Assembly: GCA_020072905.1 (NCBI GenBank)
Contig: JAIQGB010000094.1
Location: 1 to 13,988 of the forward strand
Reading direction: 5' to 3'
Length of the DNA: 13,988 bases
Source of the DNA: Terriglobia bacterium
GTDB lineage: Bacteria; Acidobacteriota; Terriglobia; UBA7540
The notes under the pieces are model-generated. The model was not told where the DNA came from, did not search any database, and saw only the letters and a program-made list of their open reading frames with translations. This document shows positions 7,577 to 13,988 of the stretch, in pieces. The first letter of the stretch is position 1. Each line of letters opens with the position of its first letter. A program made the translations under genes and the position numbers.

Positions 7577-9025
7577 TTGTCGCTCGAGCCTCAGAAACAA
7601 TTTATGATGCCTGTCGCCAAAACAGAAGTTTCGAACCTTCCAACAGGTTCCCACAAGGCGTACACATGGGGGATTTCACTCGTTGCGGCCCTTGGTGGGC
7701 TGCTCTTCGGGTACGATTGGGTCGTGATCGGGGGGGCAAAACCTTTCTACGAGAAGTTCTTCCATCTCACCACCGCAAGCCAGCAGGGCTGGGCGATGAG
7801 CTGCGCCCTGATTGGCTGCCTCGTCGGGGCGCTGATTTCAGGTACTCTAAGTGACCGCTTGGGCCGCAAGAGACTACTGATCGCGGCAGCTTCTCTCTTC
7901 GCCATCTCCTCAGTGGGCACCGCGTTGGCAAATGCGTTTAGCCACTTTGTCATGTGGAGAATCTCCGGCGGCGTCGCGATCGGTTTCGCCTCTAACCTTT
8001 CGCCAATGTACATTGCCGAGGTGGCGCCCGCACAAGGGCGGGGCAGGCTGGTTTCCGTTAACCAGCTCACTATCGTCATCGGCATTTTGCTCGCGCAGTT
8101 CTGCAATTGGCTGATTGCCAGGCCGGTCCCTGCTAATGCCACCGCTCTCGACATTCTCAGCTCCTGGAACGGCCAGGTCGGCTGGCGCTGGATGTTTGGG
8201 GTGACGGCAATTCCCTCGCTGGTGTTTTTCGTCGGCATGTTCATGGTCCCGGAAAGCCCACGGTGGCTCGCCAAAAACGGCATGCCGGAGCGGGCCCGGC
8301 GCGTTCTGGCGAAGGTTGGCGGGGAGGCATACGCTACGCAGGCCCTAGGGGAGATCGAATCATCCTTGGGAAGTGAAACAGGCCTGGGAACCGTCAGGGA
8401 ACTGCTCGAGCCGAGCATGCTGAAGATCCTCTTTCTGGGGATCGTCCTGGCGGTATTTCAGCAGTGGTGCGGGATCAATGTCATTTTCAACTATGCCGAA
8501 GAAGTCTTCGCCGCTGCTGGCTACAAGATTTCAGATATCCTTCTCAACATTGTGGTCACAGGCTTCGTCAACCTCGTCTTTACATTGGTGGCCATGAGCC
8601 TGGTGGATAAGGCAGGACGTCGTATCCTGATGCTGATCGGTGCAGCGGGCCTGGCCTCGACTTACACATTGCTGGGTGGCGGTTACGCAATGGGAAGCCA
8701 GGGACCCCATATGCTGCTGCTTGTCGTCACAGCTATAGGTTTTTACGCCATGTCGCTGGCACCGGTCACCTGGGTCGTAATTTCAGAGATCTTTCCGAAT
8801 CGCATCCGCGGTGCGGCGATGTCGGTGGCGGTCACGTCGCTCTGGATTGCCTGCTTCATCCTCACCTATACGTTCCCGCTTTTGAACGCGGGCTTGGGTC
8901 CGGCAAAGACTTTCTGGATCTACGCAGCTATTTGCGTCGCAGGCTTCCTGTTCATCAAGTTCCGCTTACCGGAGACCAAAGGCAAAACACTCGAGGAAAT
9001 CGAGAGACTGTTATTGCGGCACTAA
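7577..9025 (+). CDS. Sugar-porter family MFS transporter (XylE/GLUT-like, probable H+ symporter)
   Basis: This 482-aa inner-membrane protein with about 12 TM helices imports a monosaccharide. Family signatures are 'FGYDWVVIGGA' (44-54) with D47 at the position of the proton-coupling Asp of XylE, 'DRLGRKR' (93-99), 'YIAEVAPAQGRGRLVS' (145-160), Q163 in TM5, 'PESPRWL' (225-231), 'QQWCGIN' (295-301), 'DKAGRR' (344-349), 'WVVISEIFPNRIRG' (399-412) and 'PETKGKTLEEIE' (465-476). Q163, Q295, Q296, N301 and W399 match sugar-contact residues of XylE, so the pocket looks intact; hexose versus pentose cannot be told. The start is uncertain: TTG 7577 has AGGA only 4 nt upstream, while ATG 7604 or 7607 lack a clear Shine-Dalgarno. 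Either choice leaves all TMs intact. It lies 63 nt after the DUF5107 gene. Confidence 0.92.
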   Translation: MSLEPQKQFMMPVAKTEVSNLPTGSHKAYTWGISLVAALGGLLFGYDWVVIGGAKPFYEKFFHLTTASQQGWAMSCALIGCLVGALISGTLSDRLGRKRLLIAAASLFAISSVGTALANAFSHFVMWRISGGVAIGFASNLSPMYIAEVAPAQGRGRLVSVNQLTIVIGILLAQFCNWLIARPVPANATALDILSSWNGQVGWRWMFGVTAIPSLVFFVGMFMVPESPRWLAKNGMPERARRVLAKVGGEAYATQALGEIESSLGSETGLGTVRELLEPSMLKILFLGIVLAVFQQWCGINVIFNYAEEVFAAAGYKISDILLNIVVTGFVNLVFTLVAMSLVDKAGRRILMLIGAAGLASTYTLLGGGYAMGSQGPHMLLLVVTAIGFYAMSLAPVTWVVISEIFPNRIRGAAMSVAVTSLWIACFILTYTFPLLNAGLGPAKTFWIYAAICVAGFLFIKFRLPETKGKTLEEIERLLLRH

Positions 9026-9057
9026 CCGCCGTCTTTTGTAAGCATCGGGCGGAGTGT

Positions 9058-9065
9058 GAGGAGGA
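9058..9065 (+). promoter_or_regulatory. Strong Shine-Dalgarno for the GH59 gene
   Basis: GAGGAGGA ends 9 nt before ATG 9075. It is the strongest ribosome-binding site in the window and supports this start and good translation of the GH59 enzyme. Confidence 0.7.
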
Positions 9066-9074
9066 ATCCCGATA

Positions 9075-11069
9075 ATGTGCGCACAGCAACCAAATCTTCG
9101 AGCTCCGGACGTGCGTGGGTTCGTGGTCGTGATTACGCTACTCAGTCTGGGTGGCCTGATTAGCTGCCGAAAGCAACCGGAGATCGTCATCACCCTTGAC
9201 GGGCGCGGCAGCGGGCGGATTTTCGATGGAATTGGCGCGGTCAGCGCGGGAGCGTCCTCGCGATTGCTGATTGACTATCCCGAACCGTATCGGAGCCAGG
9301 TTCTGGACTACCTTTTCAAACCCGGCTATGGCGCATCCCTTCAACACCTGAAGGTGGAGATAGGCGCCGACGTTAATTCCACGGATGGATCTGAACCCAG
9401 CCACATGCGCACCCGGACCGACCAGGACTACAAGCGCGGCTACGAATGGTGGTTAATGAAGGAGGCGAAGGCCCGGAATCCTCAAATCATCCTGGACTCC
9501 CTGGCCTGGGGCGCGCCGGGTTGGATCGGCAATGGGAAGTTCTACTCCCCGGACATGGCAAACTACGTGGTGAAATTCATCCAGGGGGCCAAGCGCGTAC
9601 AGAGTCTCGATATTGATTACACCGGGGTGTGGAACGAATCCATGTTTGACATACCGTACGTAAAGGTGCTGAAGAAGGCTCTGCTCGACAACGTTCCTTC
9701 GACACGCCTCGTGTGCTGCGACCTTTACCCCGGCGACAATCTATGGTCCATCATCGGAGACATGCAGAAAGACCCGGAGCTGAAGTCGGCTGTGGATGTG
9801 GTGAGTGTTCACTACCCGCGTGGTGAAAAGGGGCGCCTCACAACCCCGCAGGCAGCGCGAGAAATTGGTAAACCCCTGTGGTCCAGCGAAGACGCACCAC
9901 TCTCCCAGGATAACTTGCCGATAACCCGCGATTGGGCGAGCGGCGGGAGAATCCTCGCGCACCTCTATAACTCCAATTACCTTGAAGGTGGTTTTACCAA
10001 GACGGAGACCTGGAGCCCCGTGACTTCGTACTACGATAACCTCGCCGCACCTCATTCGGGGCTGATGTACGCCAACACGCCCTGGTCAGGGTATTACAAC
10101 GTGCAATCGGCAATCTGGATTACAGCACATACGACACAGTTTGCGCAACCTGGCTGGCAGTACATCGACAGCGCCTGCGGGCACGTGCCGGGTAAGGGGA
10201 CCTATGTCACGCTGAAATCTCCGACTTCGAGCGACTACAGCGTTATCGTTGAAACCATCGGCGCAAACGGTGCCCAGTTGGTAGGCTTTCGCATTGCCGG
10301 CGATTTGTCGGAAGGTCCCATCCACGTCTGGGAGACGAATGCGACAAAAACTTTCGAGCATGTTATGGATCTGAACCCCGAGGGCGGGAAGTTCAACCTG
10401 GTGCTCGATCCGGATTCCCTCTACTCGCTGACCACGACGACGGGCCAGGGAAAAGGCACAGCGACCCCTCCGCCCGCGCGGCCATTTCCATTTCCCTATG
10501 AAGAGACCTTCGAGAGCACTCCGGAAGGGCGGTCACCGCGCTACTTGGCGGACCAGGATGGGGCTTTTGAGGTCTGGCCATGTACCCAGCGGAAAGGAAA
10601 ATGCCTGCGTCAGGTCATCGACAAGAAGCCGATTCTGTGGGGGCCCATCCCGGATCCTTTTACCTACCTGGGAGAGTCGGGGTGGTCCGACTACTCCGTA
10701 AGTGTGGACGCCCTGTCGCTGCGACCCGGCGATATTACCATCCTCGGGCGAATCGATTCCGCTGACGTCTTCCAGGATCACAAGGTCCCGTACCCGAGTG
10801 GCTACATTCTCAAGGTACACGACGATGGGCTCTGGGAACTACTCAACACCAAGTACAAGGTCCCGACCGTCAAGCTGGCTGAGGGTAGAGTGCCTTTCTC
10901 GTTGAAGAGTTGGCACCGTCTAGAACTTCGTTTCAGGGGATCACATATTGAAGGTCTTATCGACGGCAAGACCGTGGCCAAGGCAGGCGACGATACGCAC
11001 CATAGCGGTATGGTGGGAATTGGCTCAGGCTGGAATCTGGCCGAATTTGACAATTTCGTGATTCGCTGA
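9075..11069 (+). CDS. GH59 beta-galactosidase / galactocerebrosidase homologue, probable lipoprotein
   Basis: This 664-aa protein closely resembles human GALC, which removes beta-galactose from galactosylceramide and psychosine. Matching blocks are 'RIFDGIGAVSAGASSRLL' (48-65), 'EPYRSQVLDYLFKP' (70-83), 'DGSEPSHM' (104-111), 'RGYEWWLMKEAKARNP' (121-136), 'DIDYTGVWNE' (179-188), 'KPLWSSED' (266-273), 'PWSGYY' (336-341) and 'AHTTQFAQPGW' (351-361). Acid/base is E188 and nucleophile E272, equivalent to human E182 and E258. The TIM barrel (about 50-340) is followed by a beta-sandwich (to about 455), a Pro-rich linker at 464-472 and a C-terminal lectin/LamG-like domain (about 474-664), so GALC's full architecture is kept. 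The N-terminus has a hydrophobic stretch and lipobox L-I-S-C (C31), predicting lipid anchoring. Substrate could be a glycolipid or another beta-galactoside; bacterial GH59 need not act on cerebrosides. Confidence 0.94.
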   Translation: MCAQQPNLRAPDVRGFVVVITLLSLGGLISCRKQPEIVITLDGRGSGRIFDGIGAVSAGASSRLLIDYPEPYRSQVLDYLFKPGYGASLQHLKVEIGADVNSTDGSEPSHMRTRTDQDYKRGYEWWLMKEAKARNPQIILDSLAWGAPGWIGNGKFYSPDMANYVVKFIQGAKRVQSLDIDYTGVWNESMFDIPYVKVLKKALLDNVPSTRLVCCDLYPGDNLWSIIGDMQKDPELKSAVDVVSVHYPRGEKGRLTTPQAAREIGKPLWSSEDAPLSQDNLPITRDWASGGRILAHLYNSNYLEGGFTKTETWSPVTSYYDNLAAPHSGLMYANTPWSGYYNVQSAIWITAHTTQFAQPGWQYIDSACGHVPGKGTYVTLKSPTSSDYSVIVETIGANGAQLVGFRIAGDLSEGPIHVWETNATKTFEHVMDLNPEGGKFNLVLDPDSLYSLTTTTGQGKGTATPPPARPFPFPYEETFESTPEGRSPRYLADQDGAFEVWPCTQRKGKCLRQVIDKKPILWGPIPDPFTYLGESGWSDYSVSVDALSLRPGDITILGRIDSADVFQDHKVPYPSGYILKVHDDGLWELLNTKYKVPTVKLAEGRVPFSLKSWHRLELRFRGSHIEGLIDGKTVAKAGDDTHHSGMVGIGSGWNLAEFDNFVIR

Positions 11070-11070
11070 C

Positions 11071-11116
11071 CTTCGGGAGTCGGGATTAGGGACTCAGGAA
11101 ATCCTGAATCCCGAAG
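11071..11116 (+). repeat. Nested inverted repeat / long hairpin between GH59 and TPR genes
   Basis: The outer arms are CTTCGGGA (11071-11078) and TCCCGAAG (11109-11116). An alternative inner pairing is CGGGATT (11081-11087) with AATCCCG (11107-11113), stacked on CAGG/CCTG (11095-11098 and 11103-11106). It starts 2 nt after the GH59 stop and has no T-run. It may be a 3'-end stabiliser, a weak terminator, or a copy of a dispersed palindromic intergenic repeat. The function is not known. Confidence 0.55.
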
Positions 11117-11134
11117 CAGGGTTACGATAATCGA

Positions 11135-12415
11135 ATGCCAAAGAGATTGGGTCTGCTCCTAATTTCGCTGTCGGCAACGTTTTTGCTCGTTTCGACGGCC
11201 CTCGGGGCATTCTTCCCGGCCGCAAACGCATATCTTGTCGAGTCGGGAGGGCAAGATCGAGTCTCCAAACAACCCCCGCCTGGCGCGGAAGAGATAAAAC
11301 GCCGGTTCCTTAAGGCCGTGGCAGCCTACCGCGAGCAGCGTTACGCGGAAGCGCTCGAGGAACTTGAATGGCTGCTGCCTCGATCTCCTGAGAGCTTTGA
11401 TGTCAATGAACTTGCCGGCCTCGTGTACGTTGCGCTTAGTCAAGATAACAAAGCGAATCCGTATCTGGCCAAGGGGGTTCGCCTGAACCCCCGGTCTGCA
11501 CCGGCGCGGACGACGCTCGCGACAAACCTGATGAGTCTCCATCGAACCAATGAGGCGGAGGCGCAGTTTCAGAAGGCCGTCGAATTGGAACCAGACAGTT
11601 ACGATGCGAACCACAACCTGGGTGAGTATTATGTCCAGATGGGAAGGCTGGCGGAGAGCATTCCCTACTTGCGGCACTCCCAACAGATCAAGCCGACAGC
11701 ATACAACAACGGCTACGACCTGGCGCTGGCCCTCGTGCATCTAGGAAGGATCGACGAAGCTCGCCTCCAGCTTCAGAAGCTGCTCAAGCTGCAGGACACC
11801 GGCGAGCTGCACAGTCTTCTGGGAGAAGTGGAGGAGAAGGCAAAGAACTATGTGGCCGCAGCGCGGCAATATGAACTATCTGCGCGCCTGGATCCGAGCG
11901 AGAGCAACATTTTCAACTGGGGTGCAGAACTCTTGCTGCACCAGACCCTGGAGCCGGCGATCGCAGTGTTCAAAGCAGGACTGGAGCGCTATCCCCAGTC
12001 GATCCGATTGTACATCGGCCTGGGCATCGCCTATTCCGTATCCCCCACAATGGCAGATCAAGTCAGGGCCCATCTGCGACGGTTTATGAAGCTTGCCCCC
12101 CGCGATGCCTCGGCACCCTATTATTATGCAATGAGCCTTTGGCAGCGCGACCGAGGACAACAGGACCCGGAACGGCTAGCGGAAGTTGAATCGCTGCTCG
12201 AGAGCGCTATCAGGCTTGATCCGCAGTATACCGATGCCTACCTTGAACTCGGACTGCTCTATGCGAGTCAACACAATTACGGCGCTGCGATTGACCAATA
12301 CAGGCAGGCCCTCAAAACCAATTCCAGCCTCGCTGATGCGCACTACCGCCTCGGTCAAGCACTCGTCCGCATGGGTGACACAGCGCATGCGCAGCAGGAA
12401 TTCGCTGTTTTTTAG
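11135..12415 (+). CDS. Exported tetratricopeptide-repeat protein, probably cut short by an in-frame TAG
   Basis: This 426-aa protein has a Sec-type signal: MPKR, a hydrophobic core at about 5-25, and a likely cleavage after ANA at 30-32. The mature part is almost entirely TPR helices, with units near 56-86, 89-119, 124-153, 157-187, 191-221, 224-254, 292-322, 365-395 and 399-425. Such proteins usually act as periplasmic scaffolds; no catalytic residues are visible. The start is ATG 11135; the Shine-Dalgarno is weak (CAGGG, 11117-11121, spacing 13). The final repeat ends abruptly at TAG 12413-12415, inside what should be its last helix, and the same frame stays open afterwards (see next entry). 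It lies 65 nt after the GH59 gene and upstream of a second GH2. The specific role is unknown. Confidence 0.85.
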   Translation: MPKRLGLLLISLSATFLLVSTALGAFFPAANAYLVESGGQDRVSKQPPPGAEEIKRRFLKAVAAYREQRYAEALEELEWLLPRSPESFDVNELAGLVYVALSQDNKANPYLAKGVRLNPRSAPARTTLATNLMSLHRTNEAEAQFQKAVELEPDSYDANHNLGEYYVQMGRLAESIPYLRHSQQIKPTAYNNGYDLALALVHLGRIDEARLQLQKLLKLQDTGELHSLLGEVEEKAKNYVAAARQYELSARLDPSESNIFNWGAELLLHQTLEPAIAVFKAGLERYPQSIRLYIGLGIAYSVSPTMADQVRAHLRRFMKLAPRDASAPYYYAMSLWQRDRGQQDPERLAEVESLLESAIRLDPQYTDAYLELGLLYASQHNYGAAIDQYRQALKTNSSLADAHYRLGQALVRMGDTAHAQQEFAVF

Positions 12416-12517
12416 CAGCTCCATAAGCAAGAGGTTGCAGAGACCGACAAGCAGCGCGCCGAGATTCAGATGTTTGTCTACACCATGCGCGGCGCCGAAG
12501 GTGCAGGCCGACCATAG
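12416..12517 (+). other. In-frame continuation of the TPR protein beyond the amber codon
   Basis: After TAG 12413-12415 the same frame runs 33 codons to a second TAG at 12515-12517. It reads QLHKQEVAETDKQ, then RAEIQMFVYTMRG: an amphipathic, charged helix of the kind that normally caps acidobacterial TPR proteins. A single C-to-T change (CAG to TAG, giving F-Q-Q-L) would explain the break. If restored or read through, the protein would be 460 aa and end 19 nt before the next gene, which fits the compact spacing here better than the present 121-nt gap. Confidence 0.65.
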
Positions 12518-12536
12518 GTTAGCTCAACGGAGAGAC

Positions 12537-13988
12537 ATGAGGATGCATGGAAAACTGCTGTTGGTAATGCTGCTCGCGACCGTGACGGTGGGGGCGGCCG
12601 GCGGAGTCCGTGAGCGCCGGAATTTCGATGATGGCTGGCGTTTTCTTAAGGGTGACGTCGAAGGAGCCCAGCAGCCCGGCTTCGATGACGCTGCCTGGCG
12701 AAGAGTCCACTTGCCGCACGATTGGTCCATGGAAGGCCCCTACTCCCCAACCAACGCCAGCGGAACCGGCTTTCTCCCCGGCGGCATCGGGTGGTATCGG
12801 AAGACCTTCCAGCTTCCGGGGTCCGCGCGCGGCCGCGAAGTCTCAATTGTCTTAGATGGCGTGTATCGCGACAGCGACGTTTGGGTCAATGGGCACCATC
12901 TCGGCCACCGTCCTTACGGCTATTCTTCGTTTGCTTACGAGCTTACGCCCCACCTGAACTTCGGCGCCAAGGCTAACGTGCTGGCCGTGCGCGTGGACCA
13001 CAGCGAGGCCGCGGATTCGCGCTGGTATACGGGTTCGGGCATCTATCGTCACGTGTGGCTTGTCAGCACACAGCCCGTCCACGTGACCCATTGGGGAACC
13101 TACATCGATACGCCGTTAGTCCGCGACGCGGAGGCGTTAGTGAGCATCGAAACCACTGCCGCCAATCAATCGAAGAATCAGGCTACTGTGCGTCTGGTAA
13201 CTTCGATCGAGGATCCCGGCGGACGGGATGTAGCGAGCGTTTCCTCCGAAGAACTGATCCGTGCGGGACAAAGCCGGACCTTCGCCCAGCAGGCCACGGT
13301 CCCCAGCCCGGCGCGCTGGTCCACTCAGGCTCCGCATCTCTACACGGCGGTCACGCGTCTGTTCACTGACGGAGCCCTCGCGGACGAATACCGGACGCCG
13401 TTCGGCATTCGGTGCATTCGCTTTGACGCCAACCAGGGCTTCTTCCTCAACGGCACACCCGAAAAACTCAAGGGCGTTTGCATACACCATGATCTTGGCG
13501 CCCTCGGCGCGGCCTTTTCCGAGGTGGAGCTGGAGCGCCGCCTGAAACTGTTGAAGGCTATCGGCGTGAACGCCATCCGTTGTTCTCACAATCCCATGGC
13601 GCCGGAGCTGTACGACCTGTGCGACCGGCTAGGCTTGCTGGTGATGGACGAGGCTTTCGACGAATGGACGGCGGGAAAGCATAAGTGGATCCAGGGGTGG
13701 AATGCCGGGGTTCCGGGCACGGCGGGCTACCACGAAGTTTTCGACGAATGGTCCAAGCGGGACATTCAGGACATGGTGCGGCGCGACCGCAATCATCCTT
13801 CGGTGGTGCTGTGGAGCATCGGCAACGAAATCGATTACCCGGGCGATCCCTTCGGCCACCCGCTCGGACGCGACGGCTTGAAGCCCGGAATGCTGGATGC
13901 CGATGTCCTGCCGATGATCGCGCGCCGCCTGATTGCCGCGGTGAAGGAACTGGATGGGACACGGCCCGTCACGCAGGCGCTGGCGGAT
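12537..13988 (+). CDS. GH2 family beta-galactosidase, exported, 3' end cut off by window
   Basis: The frame is open for 484 codons to the window end. Start ATG 12537 follows GGAGA (12529-12533) by 3 nt; ATG 12543, two codons on, has better spacing (9 nt) and is a real alternative. A Sec signal (MHGKLLLVMLLATVTVGAAGG) precedes the mature protein. GH2 order is clear: sugar-binding domain at about 28-178 ('FDDGWRFLKGD', 'LPHDWS', 'LPGGIGWYRKTF', 'DVWVNGHHLGHRPYGY', 'SRWYTGSGIYRHVWL'), Ig-like domain at about 180-290, then the TIM barrel from about 295 with 'GVCIHHDLGALGAA', 'IRCSHNP' (348-353), 'DEAFDEW' and acid/base N430-E431 in 'LWSIGNE'. The nucleophile Glu lies beyond the edge. The SHNP and IHHD motifs point to true beta-galactosidase types more strongly than in the first GH2. 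The gene starts 19 nt after the extended TPR frame. Confidence 0.9.
   Translation, partial: MRMHGKLLLVMLLATVTVGAAGGVRERRNFDDGWRFLKGDVEGAQQPGFDDAAWRRVHLPHDWSMEGPYSPTNASGTGFLPGGIGWYRKTFQLPGSARGREVSIVLDGVYRDSDVWVNGHHLGHRPYGYSSFAYELTPHLNFGAKANVLAVRVDHSEAADSRWYTGSGIYRHVWLVSTQPVHVTHWGTYIDTPLVRDAEALVSIETTAANQSKNQATVRLVTSIEDPGGRDVASVSSEELIRAGQSRTFAQQATVPSPARWSTQAPHLYTAVTRLFTDGALADEYRTPFGIRCIRFDANQGFFLNGTPEKLKGVCIHHDLGALGAAFSEVELERRLKLLKAIGVNAIRCSHNPMAPELYDLCDRLGLLVMDEAFDEWTAGKHKWIQGWNAGVPGTAGYHEVFDEWSKRDIQDMVRRDRNHPSVVLWSIGNEIDYPGDPFGHPLGRDGLKPGMLDADVLPMIARRLIAAVKELDGTRPVTQALAD

Noticed and set aside
7747..8418. 223-codon minus-strand open frame opposite the sugar porter
   Set aside because: Antisense shadow of transmembrane coding sequence; no domain recognised.
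9026..9052. CCGCC/GGCGG inverted repeat after the sugar porter
   Set aside because: Only 5 bp with a 17-nt loop, expected by chance at this G+C.
12610..12976. Short plus-strand open frames in the 12.6-13.0 kb region
   Set aside because: They lie in other frames of the second GH2, whose true frame is open from 12537 to the window end.

Overview
The window is a one-directional (+ strand) carbohydrate-degradation locus, most likely from an Acidobacteriota genome or metagenome bin. I base this on the style of the TonB-dependent receptor tail at the left edge (acidobacterial 'RGIPREIQLALKFYW' ending), the moderately high G+C, the abundant TPR proteins, and the many exported glycoside hydrolases without a SusD partner. 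The species is not identifiable from sequence alone.

Layout: (1) 1-506 is the 3' end of a TonB-dependent outer-membrane receptor, broken by a one-base frameshift near 364-366 and followed by a likely intrinsic terminator at 535-567. (2) 638-1882 is a GH5 cellulase-family lipoprotein. (3) 1921-4047 is a GH2 glycosidase with a twin-arginine signal, starting at GTG 1921. (4) 4172-7513 is a large cytoplasmic-looking DUF5107 plus TPR protein. (5) 7577-9025 is a 12-TM sugar-porter MFS transporter whose Shine-Dalgarno lies inside a strong hairpin. (6) 9075-11069 is a GH59 beta-galactosidase, a bacterial homologue of human galactocerebrosidase (GALC), apparently a lipoprotein. (7) 11135-12415 is an exported TPR protein ended by an in-frame TAG, with 33 more coding-like codons before a second TAG at 12515. 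(8) 12537 to the right edge is a second GH2, beta-galactosidase-like with a Sec signal, truncated by the window end.

Genes 2-8 are co-directional with gaps of 19-124 nt and may form one or two transcription units. Inferred logic: exported GH5, GH2, GH59 and GH2 enzymes cut a beta-galactose- and possibly beta-glucose-containing glycan or glycolipid outside the cytoplasm. The sugar porter, which keeps the proton-coupling Asp of XylE, imports the monosaccharide. The DUF5107 protein has features of the galactose-mutarotase superfamily and may act on or sense the imported sugar. The real substrate is not established. No regulator, tRNA, rRNA, CRISPR array or mobile element was seen, and no gene-free stretch exceeds 131 nt.
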